Below, one piece after another: positions 46,351 through 57,149 of a DNA stretch of 64,000 bases. Under the pieces are notes generated by a model that saw nothing but the letters and a program-made list of their open reading frames with translations, ran no database searches and was not told the origin of the DNA. The position numbers and the translations under genes are program-made. Source of the stretch: Glaciimonas sp. (GTDB lineage: Bacteria > Pseudomonadota > Gammaproteobacteria > Burkholderiales > Burkholderiaceae_D). The first letter of the stretch is position 1; every line of letters begins with the position of its first letter. The stretch is taken from NCBI GenBank assembly GCA_012927625.1, contig JABBOV010000008.1, forward strand, positions 124,001-188,000, in the 5' to 3' direction.

Positions 46351-47301
46351 TTAAGTGTTGTCAAAGAGATTGTTGTCAAAGACAGGGCTATCAAATGCAA
46401 GTGCTTGCTGCGCGGAATCAGGCGGTAAATCCGCTGGCGCAGTTGCAGCGACTGCGGCTTTTTTCTTGCCTTTTTTAGCTTTTTTAAAATCGGTTATTTT
46501 GGCGCGCACCGGCTCCGTTGGCTGGTTACTCTGAACTGCCAATTGCGCCTCCGGTGCAGCCAAACGGTGCGCGATAATTGCACAATACGCTGGATTCAGC
46601 TCAAACCCGACAAAGTCCCGACCACAGCGCCTTGCCGCTACCGCCGTGGTGCCACTGCCCATAAAGGGGTCGAGCACCACGCCGCCAGGCGGGCAGGACG
46701 CGCGAATCATGCGCTCAACGATCTCCAGCGGTTTCTGGGTCGGATGGTCGGCGCGCTCTGCATGTTCGCGATGCAGGCGCGATACGCTCCACAGATCTTT
46801 CGGGTTATAACCCAGTTCCAGCCACTTGGCGCCGACAAAAATCGAGCGTGAACGGGCTTTTTTGGTCACCGCGTCGTACGGAATACGGACTGCATCCAGA
46901 TCAAAATAATAGCCTTTTTGCAGAGCAAAAAATCCGATGGTGTCATGCACCGAGGTAAAACTCCGGGTGCTGCCGCCCATTGACGGAACTCTGCGGTCCC
47001 AGATGATCTCGTTAAGCATCGTCATGCGCTGCTTGAGCATGACGAAAATCTCCGGCGCATAACGCCAGGTAAGAAAAATATACAGGCTGCCGCTGGCTTT
47101 CAGCTTGGGTAGTACGGCATCGATCCATTGCGTGCTCCAGGTCAAATAAGCGGCGGCGTCGAGCTTGTCGGAATCGTTACCGTAATCCTTGCCCAGACCG
47201 TACGGCGGATCGGCCAAGATCAAGTCGATCGAACCGTCTGGAATGCGCGCCAATCCTGTCAGCGCATCTTCACAATACACTTGATTGAGCCAGGAAGTCA
47301 C
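46351..47301 (-). CDS. Orphan amino-group DNA methyltransferase
   Basis: A 316-residue methyltransferase with motif [13 protein letters not shown] near residue 32 and motif [14 protein letters not shown] near residue 220, the permuted (beta-class) order. It would methylate adenine N6 or cytosine N4. It starts with GTG at 47301, and the C-terminal 60 residues are a Lys/Ala-rich extension. No restriction endonuclease lies beside it. It sits between hisD and hisC in the his operon, 11 bp before hisC, so it is likely co-expressed. The recognition site cannot be read from the sequence. Confidence 0.88.
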   Translation of the reverse strand: MTSWLNQVYCEDALTGLARIPDGSIDLILADPPYGLGKDYGNDSDKLDAAAYLTWSTQWIDAVLPKLKASGSLYIFLTWRYAPEIFVMLKQRMTMLNEIIWDRRVPSMGGSTRSFTSVHDTIGFFALQKGYYFDLDAVRIPYDAVTKKARSRSIFVGAKWLELGYNPKDLWSVSRLHREHAERADHPTQKPLEIVERMIRASCPPGGVVLDPFMGSGTTAVAARRCGRDFVGFELNPAYCAIIAHRLAAPEAQLAVQSNQPTEPVRAKITDFKKAKKGKKKAAVAATAPADLPPDSAQQALAFDSPVFDNNLFDNT

Positions 47302-47336
47302 TGCAAAAAACCTTGCATTTGTAATGTACTACCGTT

Positions 47337-47395
47337 TGTATTTTTACATACACACTGAATATATGCGGAAAATGTGCGTTTTATACATATACCCC
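47337..47395 (+). repeat. 60-bp dispersed repeat, copy D (59 bp)
   Basis: It begins TGTATTTTTA, has ATATATGCGG with ATGCGG at 27-32 (one base deleted in the left half), and ends ATATACCCC with ATAC at 53-56. It lies between hisD and the methyltransferase start, opposite to the operon strand. Confidence 0.72.
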
Positions 47396-47455
47396 ACGCA
47401 AAATTCCCGATAGCGTGAGTTATTAATAGCTGATGCGAAAGTAATTTGGGGCGAT

Positions 47456-48778
47456 TCATCGCAATCGATATTCAGCACTGCGAGCATGTGCCTGTAGCCC
47501 CTCGCCATACGCCAGTTCTATTGCGATCCGGCCCAAAGTCTGGGCCCCGGACTCGGATACCGAGATAATGCTGGAGCGTTTCTGAAAATCGTACACGCCC
47601 AGCGGCGACGAAAAACGTGCGGTGCGGGAAGTGGGCAATACGTGGTTTGGCCCGGCGCAGTAGTCACCCAGCGCTTCGGACGAAAACCGGCCGAGGAACA
47701 GCGCGCCGGCATGACGCACCAAGTCAGCCCATTGCTGCGGATGATCGGTCGAAATTTCCAGATGCTCAGGCGCAATCCGGTTGGCAATTTCGCATGCTTC
47801 AACCATATCGCCCACTTTGATTAGCGCACCGCGATTAGTTAACGCAGTGGCGATCACGTCCTTGCGCGGCATTTGACCCAGCAACTTGTTGATGCTGGCT
47901 TCAACCCGGTCGAGATAGGCTGCGTCCGGGCACAGCAGAATCGATTGCGCCAGTTCATCGTGCTCGGCTTGCGAAAACAAATCCATTGCGATCCAGTCGG
48001 GATCGGTGCTGCCGTCGCACAGGATCAGGATTTCGGAGGGGCCGGCGATCATATCGATACCGACCGTGCCGAACACGCGACGCTTGGCCGCCGCCACGTA
48101 AGCGTTGCCAGGGCCGACGATTTTGTCGACTTGCGGAATGCTCGCGGTACCGAAGGCCAACGCGGCGACCGCCTGCGCGCCGCCAATGGTAAATACGCGG
48201 TCGACGCCGGCGATTGCCGCCGCCGCCAGCACCAGCGGATTTTTTACGCCGTCAGGAGTGGGCACTACCATGATGATTTCCTGCACACCAGCCACTTTGG
48301 CTGGAATCGCGTTCATCAGCACCGAGGATGGATAGGCCGCCTTGCCGCCTGGCACATAAATGCCGACCCGGTCCAGCGGCGTGACTTTTTGCCCCAGTAC
48401 GGTGCCGTCAGGCTCGGCGTAACTAAAACCGTCGGAGCCGATTTCCTGTTTTTGGCGCAGATGGTAAGCGCGCACTCGCTCACTCGCCGTCTGCAAGGCG
48501 CTGCGGCGTTCGAGCGTAAGGCCGTCCAGCGCAGCCTGCAATTCGGCCGGCGCAATTTCAAGCGCTGCCATGCCGCCAGGACTGGCAACATTCAGCCGGT
48601 CGAAACGCTGCGTGTATTCCAGTACGGCAGCGTCGCCGCGCAGCTTGACGTCGGCGAGTATGCCGGCAACCGCGTGCTCAATCGCTGCGTCGGCGCTGGC
48701 GTCGAACGCCAGCACGGCGCCTAAGTGCGCATTGAAGTCGGCACTTGAATTGTCTAGTCGTCGGATTTTGATCGCCAT
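47456..48778 (-). CDS. hisD: Histidinol dehydrogenase
   Basis: A 440-residue zinc/NAD enzyme for the last two oxidations of histidine synthesis. Zinc and catalytic residues are in LFSQAEHDE and the C-terminal [17 protein letters not shown]. It lies 149 bp after hisG with a repeat copy in the gap, and 154 bp before the methyltransferase with another copy. It is flanked by two of the seven repeat copies. Confidence 0.96.
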   Translation of the reverse strand: MAIKIRRLDNSSADFNAHLGAVLAFDASADAAIEHAVAGILADVKLRGDAAVLEYTQRFDRLNVASPGGMAALEIAPAELQAALDGLTLERRSALQTASERVRAYHLRQKQEIGSDGFSYAEPDGTVLGQKVTPLDRVGIYVPGGKAAYPSSVLMNAIPAKVAGVQEIIMVVPTPDGVKNPLVLAAAAIAGVDRVFTIGGAQAVAALAFGTASIPQVDKIVGPGNAYVAAAKRRVFGTVGIDMIAGPSEILILCDGSTDPDWIAMDLFSQAEHDELAQSILLCPDAAYLDRVEASINKLLGQMPRKDVIATALTNRGALIKVGDMVEACEIANRIAPEHLEISTDHPQQWADLVRHAGALFLGRFSSEALGDYCAGPNHVLPTSRTARFSSPLGVYDFQKRSSIISVSESGAQTLGRIAIELAYGEGLQAHARSAEYRLR

Positions 48779-48828
48779 AACTTTTCTTGTGCCTTCTCGA
48801 TTGTTCCTGTGATGAAATAAATTATGCA

Positions 48829-48888
48829 GGAGTATGCTTTAAAACAGTGTAATTTACGCATATAAAACTTGCAGCACTAAAATATACT
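48829..48888 (-). repeat. 60-bp dispersed repeat, copy G
   Basis: Read on the minus strand it begins AGTATATTTT, has ATATGCGT with ATGCGT at 28-33, and ends GCATACTCC with ATAC at 54-57. It lies between hisG and hisD in the his operon. The hexamer ATGCAG flanks it on both sides (48824-48829 and 48891-48896), which could be a target duplication. Confidence 0.68.
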
Positions 48889-48927
48889 AAATGCAGTATA
48901 TTGCTTTTATGATAGTGCTGACAGGGT

Positions 48928-49586
48928 TCATCCCACTCTAAGGGAAGCCGCCTCGAATGCCTGCAGAATCGGTTGCAGCGCTTCCCGCTTCATTTTCAGC
49001 GCCGCCTGGTTGACCACCAGCCGCGCTGAAATGTCCATAATATGTTCGACTTCGACCAGATTATTGGCGCGCAGCGTGTTGCCGGTGCTGACCAAATCGA
49101 CAATCGCGTCCGACAGCCCAATCAACGGCGCCAGTTCCATCGAACCGTACAGCTTGATCATATCGACATGCACGCCCTTGGCAGCGAAATGTTCGCGGGC
49201 GATCTGCACGTATTTGCTCGCCACGCGCAACCGCGCGCCCTGCCGCACCGCGTTGGCATAATCAAAGCCGACCTGCACCGCCACCGACATCCGGCAATGG
49301 GCGATGTTCAGGTCAACCGGCTGGTACAGCCCTTCGCCGCCATGCTCGATCAGCACATCTTTGCCCGCTACGCCGAAATCGGCAGCGCCGTACTGGACAT
49401 AGGTCGGCACGTCGGACGCGCGCACGATAATGACGCGCAAGTGCGGATTGGTGGTGGCCAGGATCAGCTTGCGCGAAGTTTCGGGATTTTCGGTCACGCG
49501 GATGCCGGCGGCTTCCAGCAGCGGCAGCGTTTCGTCGAAAATCCGGCCCTTGGATAGCGCCAGCGTCAGTAGTTGCATATTTTGCA

Positions 49587-49587
<1 letters not shown>
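48928..49587 (-). CDS. hisG: ATP phosphoribosyltransferase, short form
   Basis: A 219-residue enzyme for the first step of histidine synthesis. It is the short form, lacking the C-terminal ACT-like regulatory domain. It keeps [18 protein letters not shown] and the PRPP loop DLVSTGNTL. Short HisG needs the regulatory partner HisZ, which is not in this window. Its start overlaps the murA stop by one base (TAATG); an ATG at 49578 is also possible. Confidence 0.95.
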
Positions 49588-51072
<1,485 letters not shown>

Positions 51073-51126
51073 GATTTTATCTTTCCTGGCATGAAGCCCG
51101 TAGGTACTGTTTGATTCGAATGACAG

Positions 51127-51900
51127 TTAGTGACGCAACTTGTAACCGCGCTTCAACATCTGCACCGCAAATATGGCCAGAATGATGGAAAATCCGGCCA
51201 CAACCCCGAAACTGAGCAGCGGATTGACGTCCGACTGACCGAAGAATCCATAGCGAAAACCATCAATCATATAAAAAAATGGATTGAAATGCGAGACCCT
51301 CTGCCAGAAAGTCGGCAGCGAATGAATCGAATAGAATACCCCGGACAGAAAAGTGGCAGGCATGATCAAGAAGTTCTGGAAGGCTGCCAGTTGATCGAAT
51401 TTTTCCGCCCAGACGCCGGCAATCAAGCCCATCGTACCCAGCATGAATGAACCCATCACCGCAAAAATCACAATCCACCACGGCGCAATGAAAGCCACTT
51501 CGGTAAATAATACGGTGACGATGAATACGCCCGCCCCCACCACCAACCCGCGCACCACCGAAGCCAGCACATAACCGGCAAACAGCTCCCAGTGCGACAA
51601 CGGCGCCAACAGCACGAATACCAGGTTGCCGGTAATTTTCGACTGAATCATCGAAGAAGATGCATTTGCGAACGCATTCTGCAGCACACTCATCATCACC
51701 AGACCCGGCACCAGAAAAGCGGTATAGCCCACGCCCGGATAAACCTGTACCCGGTTCTCCAGCACATGTCCGAAGATCAGCAGGTATAGCAAAGACGTGA
51801 TGACTGGTGCCGCCACAGTCTGCGAGGCAACTTTCCAGAAACGCAGCACTTCCTTGTAAAACAGGGTTTGAAAGCCTCTCGGCGTTGAGATCTGGCTCAT
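51127..51900 (-). CDS. yadH: ABC-2 type transporter permease (YadH-like)
   Basis: A 257-residue membrane protein with six hydrophobic helices, of the ABC-2 permease family. Typical segments are FGHVLENRVQVYPGVGYTAFL and MLGTMGLIAGVWAEKFDQ. It overlaps yadG by four bases and would form an exporter with it. The substrate is unknown; the position between the mla and murA genes suggests an envelope component. Confidence 0.9.
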   Translation of the reverse strand: MSQISTPRGFQTLFYKEVLRFWKVASQTVAAPVITSLLYLLIFGHVLENRVQVYPGVGYTAFLVPGLVMMSVLQNAFANASSSMIQSKITGNLVFVLLAPLSHWELFAGYVLASVVRGLVVGAGVFIVTVLFTEVAFIAPWWIVIFAVMGSFMLGTMGLIAGVWAEKFDQLAAFQNFLIMPATFLSGVFYSIHSLPTFWQRVSHFNPFFYMIDGFRYGFFGQSDVNPLLSFGVVAGFSIILAIFAVQMLKRGYKLRH

Positions 51901-52814
51901 CGCAGCAGCTCCCCATCCATGATTTGCAGAAACACGTCTTCCAGATCAGCTTGTTGCAATTGCATTTCCTCAATCTCCGCGCCGCTCTCACGCAGAACTG
52001 CCAGAATCGGCTCTACTTCAGCATAGTCATTGACCCGCAGCGGGTAGACATTACTGGAGCGAAATTCTTTCGGTTGCACCAGCAACGGTCGCAGTACCGG
52101 CGGCAAAACGCCATTGCGCAACTGCAATACCAGCAGCGAACCCGAAATACGCTTGATCAGTGCGTCCGTGGTGTCAAGCGCTACCACTTTGCCGGTCTTG
52201 AGCATTGCGATCCGGTTGCACAGTGCTTGCGCCTCTTCCAGATAATGGGTGGTCAACACCACGGTGTGGCCTTCGCGGTTCAGGCGCGCAATGAATTTCC
52301 ACAGTGTCTGGCGTAATTCGACGTCGACGCCCGCGGTCGGTTCGTCCAGCACGATTACCGGCGGCTTGTGGACTAGCGCTTGCGCCACCAGCACACGCCG
52401 CTTCATGCCGCCGGACAGCGCACGCATGTTGACATCGGCCTTATCTGTCAAATCAAGGTTAGCCATCACCTCGTCGATCCATTTGTCGTTATTCGAGAGT
52501 CCAAAATAGCCGGATTGCAGGCGCAAGGTTTCTCGCACACTGAAAAATGGGTCGAACACCAGTTCCTGCGGCACTACGCCAAGTTGCTGGCGCGCAGCGC
52601 GGTAATCGGTGACGACGTCAAAGCCCTGGACGGTGACGCGACCGGCGTCGGGACGGGTCAGGCCGGCAATGATTGAAATCAGTGTTGTTTTGCCAGCGCC
52701 GTTGGGACCGAGCAAACCGAAAAACTCGCCTTCTTCGATCGATAGTGAAACGCCGTCTAGTGCGCGCAGCGAATTGTAGCGTTTTTCAACTTGGGTTATC
52801 TGAATGGCAGCCAT
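51897..52814 (-). CDS. yadG: ABC transporter ATPase (YadG-like)
   Basis: A 305-residue ATPase. Walker A is GLLGPNGAGKTT at about residue 35, the signature is LSGGMKRRV and Walker B is VIVLDEPTAGVD. The extra C-terminal domain of about 80 residues is usual for ABC-2 exporters. It pairs with yadH. A TATAAT box lies 80 bp upstream, so a promoter may separate it from the mla genes. Confidence 0.92.
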   Translation of the reverse strand: MAAIQITQVEKRYNSLRALDGVSLSIEEGEFFGLLGPNGAGKTTLISIIAGLTRPDAGRVTVQGFDVVTDYRAARQQLGVVPQELVFDPFFSVRETLRLQSGYFGLSNNDKWIDEVMANLDLTDKADVNMRALSGGMKRRVLVAQALVHKPPVIVLDEPTAGVDVELRQTLWKFIARLNREGHTVVLTTHYLEEAQALCNRIAMLKTGKVVALDTTDALIKRISGSLLVLQLRNGVLPPVLRPLLVQPKEFRSSNVYPLRVNDYAEVEPILAVLRESGAEIEEMQLQQADLEDVFLQIMDGELLR

Positions 52815-52894
52815 AGTGGCGCGATATGCACTTTACACAAAAATGAGTTGAAATGCGTCGGGATGGTTACCCATCATCAACGGCAAAGCTCTTG

Positions 52895-52900
52895 ATTATA
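52895..52900 (-). promoter_or_regulatory. Possible -10 box upstream of yadG
   Basis: TATAAT on the minus strand, in an AT-rich stretch 80 bp before yadG. No good -35 box is seen 16-18 bp upstream (CGCCTG). It could start the yadGH-ibaG-murA-his transcript. Confidence 0.3.
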
Positions 52901-52978
52901 GAATTTTTAAAAATTTTCAGGCGTTCGGTAACTGGCAACAACAATGTCGCCACCAGTTGGCGGACGCCAGTCTGAATT

Positions 52979-53284
52979 TCAGCGAAGAACCGGATGGCCG
53001 CCGGCGGCAGTCGACAACAACAAGTCCTCGACGCCATACAGCGCAATCAGGCTATGCAAATTGGACGGCAAGTTGTCAAGCGTGAGCAGCAGCTTACTTG
53101 CACTGGCAGCGCGCTGCCAAGCCAGCAAAACGGCAACCGCCGATGAATCGACCGTTGTTACCGCTGCCATGTCAATCACCGATTGCTGCTGCGCCAAGGC
53201 TTGCAAGCCTTGTTCCAGAACGGTTGTGGCGTTGCCGAAAGTGAGCAGATGGCCGGGCTGAAACAGTGGCGTGGCGGCAGGCAT
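52979..53284 (-). CDS. mlaB: STAS-domain protein MlaB
   Basis: A 101-residue single STAS domain, TTVDSSAVAVLLAW being the core motif. MlaB stabilises the MlaFEDB phospholipid transporter in the cytoplasm. The ATG at 53284 overlaps the mlaC stop (TGATG). It is the last gene of the mla group. Confidence 0.88.
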   Translation of the reverse strand: MPAATPLFQPGHLLTFGNATTVLEQGLQALAQQQSVIDMAAVTTVDSSAVAVLLAWQRAASASKLLLTLDNLPSNLHSLIALYGVEDLLLSTAAGGHPVLR

Positions 53285-53931
53285 CAAGAAGATTTTGCGG
53301 TTTTCGCGACGTCTTCTGCCAGCCGCTTGTTCTTATCGGACAACACCTTGATCAAGCCGTCAATACCGGACTTGCTGATTTCAGCCGAAAAACTGCCCTT
53401 GTAAGTTTGTACCAACCAAGCGCCCAGCACATTGATGTCATAAATTTTCCAGCCGGCAGCCGATTTCTGCAGGCGGTAATTCAGCTGGATCGGCTCACCG
53501 CGCGATTGCAACACCTGTGAACGCACTTGCACCTCAGTGTCAGTGGCGGCGGCGCGGAACGGCTTAAAATCGAGTTTTTGATCTTTGACTTGCGCAATCG
53601 CGCCGGAGTACGTGTAAATCAGCAGGTTACGAAATTCAGCAGTTAGTTGTTTTTGCTGCTCTGGCGTAGCTTCACGCCAGTAGCGTCCGGCTGCCAGCGA
53701 AGTCATGCGCTGAAAATCGACGTACGGCAGGATTTTCTGCTCTACCAGTTCCAGCACCCGTTTCTGGTTACCGCCCTGAATCTGGCGGTCGGCTTTGGCT
53801 ATGTCCAGCACTTCCTGGCTGATGCGCTTGACCAGTGCATCGGGCGCCTCTTCTGCCGCCTGGGAAGTAACGGCAAATACCAACATAACAAGGGCGAAAA
53901 TGGCAACAATAAATTTATTCAGGATTTTCAT
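53284..53931 (-). CDS. mlaC: Periplasmic phospholipid shuttle MlaC
   Basis: A 215-residue secreted protein with a signal peptide (cleavage after SQA, about residue 25) and the MlaC/Ttg2D fold. Typical features are LPYVDFQRMTSLAAGRYW and the C-terminal WKIYDINVLGAWLVQTYKG. It carries phospholipid between the MlaA complex in the outer membrane and MlaFEDB. It lies 127 bp after mlaA. Confidence 0.93.
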   Translation of the reverse strand: MKILNKFIVAIFALVMLVFAVTSQAAEEAPDALVKRISQEVLDIAKADRQIQGGNQKRVLELVEQKILPYVDFQRMTSLAAGRYWREATPEQQKQLTAEFRNLLIYTYSGAIAQVKDQKLDFKPFRAAATDTEVQVRSQVLQSRGEPIQLNYRLQKSAAGWKIYDINVLGAWLVQTYKGSFSAEISKSGIDGLIKVLSDKNKRLAEDVAKTAKSS

Positions 53932-54058
53932 ATTTTTAAAATTGGTTAGAACGACAGCTATGCTGCAATTCTCTCATTGCAATGAATTTAATATTCCAAC
54001 ACCAACAGTAGGTCGGGGTTCCCTCACACAATCACAAGACAGCTGCACACAAATAAGC

Positions 54059-54769
54059 TTAATAGCCGTCGTCTTCCTTGTTGCGACCACCATCCCGGAT
54101 CAAGCTTTCGCGCCGCTGCAAATAGGCGTCGCGGGTAAACGCATATTTATCCAAAGAGGCATCTTCAATCAGGGAAGAAGCGCCCAATAACGCTGCGCGC
54201 TGGTCGATCAGACGGATACCGGTGCCGATATTGCGCACGTTGACCGGATCCTTGTAGCTCCACAGATCGGCTGAAAAATCGACCGGAAACGCTACCGTGT
54301 CGCGCACGGTAGAAGAACCGAATACGGGCAACACTACATACGGCCCCGATTTCATGCCCCAGGTAGCCAAGGTTTGACCAAAGTCTTCCTTGTGCTTGGG
54401 CAATCCAGCTTCGGAACCGATATCGAGTACGCCCAGGAAACCCATCGTGCTGTTGACGGCAACGCGCATGATATCGGTCAGTCCATTTTCAAGCTTACCT
54501 TGCAGCAAGTTGTTAACTGCAGTCCATACGTCACCGATATTGCCAAAGAAGTTCCCGATCCCGGTCTGCACAAATGATGGCAGCACATCCTGATACACAG
54601 TCGCCGCCGGCTTCAAAACCACCTGATCGAGCTTGTCATTGAAACCGAACATGGCTCGGTTGTAACTCTCAAGCGGGTCTTGAGGATTACTGCTGGTGGC
54701 GCAACCGGACATTGCCAGGACTACGCCGAGAAGAGTGATTCGATGCGCGATGCGGTGTTGAATTTTCAT
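54059..54769 (-). CDS. mlaA: Outer-membrane lipoprotein MlaA (VacJ)
   Basis: A 236-residue lipoprotein; the lipobox is LAMSGC with C23 lipidated. PLESYNRAMFGFNDKLD and GNFFGNIGDVWTAVNNLLQGK are signature stretches. It removes surface phospholipid in the Mla pathway. It is embedded in the operon and overlaps mlaD by four bases, unlike E. coli where mlaA is elsewhere. Confidence 0.94.
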   Translation of the reverse strand: MKIQHRIAHRITLLGVVLAMSGCATSSNPQDPLESYNRAMFGFNDKLDQVVLKPAATVYQDVLPSFVQTGIGNFFGNIGDVWTAVNNLLQGKLENGLTDIMRVAVNSTMGFLGVLDIGSEAGLPKHKEDFGQTLATWGMKSGPYVVLPVFGSSTVRDTVAFPVDFSADLWSYKDPVNVRNIGTGIRLIDQRAALLGASSLIEDASLDKYAFTRDAYLQRRESLIRDGGRNKEDDGY

Positions 54770-55242
54770 TTACTGGCCCCTTTTCCATCTGCCACCTTGC
54801 TGAACAGGAACTGACTAATCAGGTTTTCCAACACCACGGCGGATTGTGTCATGGTGATCCGGTCGCCGGCGGCCAGGTTATTGGTGTCGCCACCCGCTTC
54901 CAGGCCAATGTATTGCTCGCCCAGCAAGCCTGAGGTCAGAATTTTAGCCGACGAATCCTTCGGAAACAGAAAGCGCTGTTCCAGATCCAACGTAACATGC
55001 GCCTGGAAAGTCTTGTCATCGAAACGGATCTCGCCTACCCGCCCAACCACTACGCCGGCGCTTTTAACCGGCGCGCGCGGTTTCAGGCCGCCGATGTTGT
55101 CGAATCGAGCCACGACCGGATAAGTTTTATCAAAGGAAAGTGCGCTACTCATATTGCCCACTTTCAGGGACAAGAACATCAGCGCTACCGCACCCAGCAA
55201 TACGAACAGGCCAACCCAGATATCGAATGATTTTCGCTGCAT
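54766..55242 (-). CDS. mlaD: MCE-domain subunit MlaD
   Basis: A 158-residue protein with one N-terminal membrane helix (IWVGLFVLLGAVALMFLSL) and an MCE domain. Features such as YPVVARFDNIGGLKPRAPVK and LLGEQYIGLEAGG are conserved. It forms the periplasmic hexameric ring of the transporter. A 136-bp gap with repeat copy F separates it from mlaE. Confidence 0.94.
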   Translation of the reverse strand: MQRKSFDIWVGLFVLLGAVALMFLSLKVGNMSSALSFDKTYPVVARFDNIGGLKPRAPVKSAGVVVGRVGEIRFDDKTFQAHVTLDLEQRFLFPKDSSAKILTSGLLGEQYIGLEAGGDTNNLAAGDRITMTQSAVVLENLISQFLFSKVADGKGASK

Positions 55243-55282
55243 GAAATACTGCCTTTTTTTCGCCGTTTAACCCAAAAGTAAT

Positions 55283-55342
55283 GGGGTATATTAAAAAACA
55301 CCATGATTACCGCATACAAATAAAGCGGTGTTGAAAAATACC
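55283..55342 (-). repeat. 60-bp dispersed repeat, copy F
   Basis: Read on the minus strand it begins GGTATTTTT, has CCGCTT at 15-20, ATGCGGTAAT with ATGCGG at 28-33, and ends ATATACCCC with ATAC at 54-57. It lies inside the mla operon between mlaE and mlaD, on the coding strand, so it is transcribed. Confidence 0.75.
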
Positions 55343-55378
55343 TGATTAGGTATGTAAGTTACCGCCAGCACTGTGCGT

Positions 55379-56161
55379 CTACTTGTTGAACATCAGCGCC
55401 GTCATCACGAAATCGAGCCATAACACCAGCAAAGAAGATACCACTACCGTGCGGGTGGTGGCGCGCGCCACGCCCTCCGGCGTCGGCTGCGCTTCATAGC
55501 CTTGATATAGCGCAACGAAGGTCGCTGCGATCCCGAACACCACACTTTTCAGCACGCCGTTGGCGATATCGTTCCAGAAATCCACCCCAGCCTGCATTTG
55601 CGACCAAAATGCGCCTTCATCGACGCCGATCAAAGACACGCCAACAAAATATCCACCCAAGACGCCCAGCGCGCTAAACAATGCCGCCAGGATCGGCATC
55701 GCAATAATGCCGGCCCAGAAACGCGGCGCAATCACGCGCTGCAACGGATCGACCGCCATCATTTCCATCGCCGACAATTGCTCGCCGGCCTTCATCAAAC
55801 CGATTTCCGCAGTCAGCGAAGTACCGGCGCGGCCGGCAAACAGCAACGCGGTCACGACCGGCCCCAGTTCACGCGTTAATGACAGCGCCACCAGCAAGCC
55901 CAGCGACTGCTCGGAACCATAGCTATTGAGCGTGTAATACCCTTGCAAACCCAGCACGAAACCGACAAATAGACCCGATACCGCAATAATAACCAGAGAA
56001 TAATTACCGATGAAGTGGATCTGGTCGGTCACTAGGCGCGGCCGCCGCCACAGGCCGCCTGACGCACGCAAAATCGCCAGGAATACGCTAACTACATAAC
56101 CCAGGTCGGCCAGCAAGGTACGCGTACCTTCGCCTAACACTCCCAACCAACGTAGCATCAT
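55379..56161 (-). CDS. mlaE: Phospholipid transporter permease MlaE
   Basis: A 260-residue permease with five or so membrane helices. LTRELGPVVTALLFAGRAG and the coupling-helix region GLMKAGEQLSAMEMMAVDP are the family signature. It overlaps mlaF by four bases. A diverged paralogue is at 30414-31229. Confidence 0.95.
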   Translation of the reverse strand: MMLRWLGVLGEGTRTLLADLGYVVSVFLAILRASGGLWRRPRLVTDQIHFIGNYSLVIIAVSGLFVGFVLGLQGYYTLNSYGSEQSLGLLVALSLTRELGPVVTALLFAGRAGTSLTAEIGLMKAGEQLSAMEMMAVDPLQRVIAPRFWAGIIAMPILAALFSALGVLGGYFVGVSLIGVDEGAFWSQMQAGVDFWNDIANGVLKSVVFGIAATFVALYQGYEAQPTPEGVARATTRTVVVSSLLVLWLDFVMTALMFNK

Positions 56162-56988
56162 GGGCGCGCCTCCAGTCCCAGATCCGCCGCCAGTGTGCGG
56201 CCAGGATAATGGAAAGGCACCGGGCCATCGACCTCGGCATTGATGAACTGTTTCACATACGGGTCACTGGATGCCTGCAGTTCGGCCGGGGTACCTTCTG
56301 CCACAATTTTTCCTTGCGACAGGAAATAGATGTAATCGGCAATCGCAAACGATTCATGCACATCGTGCGAAACCAGGATCGAGGTCGAGCCGAGCGCATC
56401 GTTGAGACGCCGGATCAGGTTCGCGATCACGCCCATCGAGATCGGGTCCAGTCCGGCAAACGGTTCGTCATACATGATCAGCTGCGGGTCCAGTGCAATC
56501 GCGCGCGCCACTGCGACCCGCCGCGCCATGCCGCCAGAAATTTCGGCTGGTTTCATTTGCGCCGCATTGCGCAAGCCGACCGCGTGCAGCTTCATCAGCA
56601 CCAGATCGCGAATCATCGATTCAGAGAGATCGGTATGCTCGCGCAGCGGGAAAGCGACATTCTCGAACGCAGTCAAATCGGTAAACAGCGCGCCATGCTG
56701 AAATAGCATCCCCATCTTGCGCCGCAGCGCATACAGCGCCTTGGCATCGAGCGATTGCACCGCTTGCCCATCCACCTGCACCGAGCCGGACTGGGCTCGA
56801 ATCTGGCCGCCGATCAAACGTAGAATCGTAGTCTTGCCAGAGCCGGAACCGCCCATCACGGCCACCACCTTGCCGCGCGGAAAACGCATGTTCAAGCCGT
56901 TCAGGATACAGCGTTCGCCATATGCAAAACTGAGATTGTCTATAGCGACCAAGGTAGAGGCGTCTGATTGCACGTTTGCGTTTGTCAA
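56158..56988 (-). CDS. mlaF: Phospholipid transporter ATPase MlaF
   Basis: A 276-residue ATPase. Walker A is GGSGSGKTT, the signature is ISGGMARRVA and Walker B is LIMYDEPFAGLD. The track-length start is a TTG at 56988 (TNANVQSD); a GTG at 56973 is an alternative and neither has a clear ribosome site. It is the first gene of mlaFEDACB. Confidence 0.93.
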   Translation of the reverse strand: MTNANVQSDASTLVAIDNLSFAYGERCILNGLNMRFPRGKVVAVMGGSGSGKTTILRLIGGQIRAQSGSVQVDGQAVQSLDAKALYALRRKMGMLFQHGALFTDLTAFENVAFPLREHTDLSESMIRDLVLMKLHAVGLRNAAQMKPAEISGGMARRVAVARAIALDPQLIMYDEPFAGLDPISMGVIANLIRRLNDALGSTSILVSHDVHESFAIADYIYFLSQGKIVAEGTPAELQASSDPYVKQFINAEVDGPVPFHYPGRTLAADLGLEARP

Positions 56989-57149
56989 TAAGAATTACTA
57001 AAAGCGCCATTATAAATGGAATGTTGCGCTGCGGCTTGATCGGCACCGCATGATGTGCTCGATTTTCCGGTGCATTGAGCGCTCCAGCAGGTTTTGCATC
57101 GACTTTGTCGACCGCTTGCCCTTGCCAGCCCCGCTTCAGATCGACAGCG

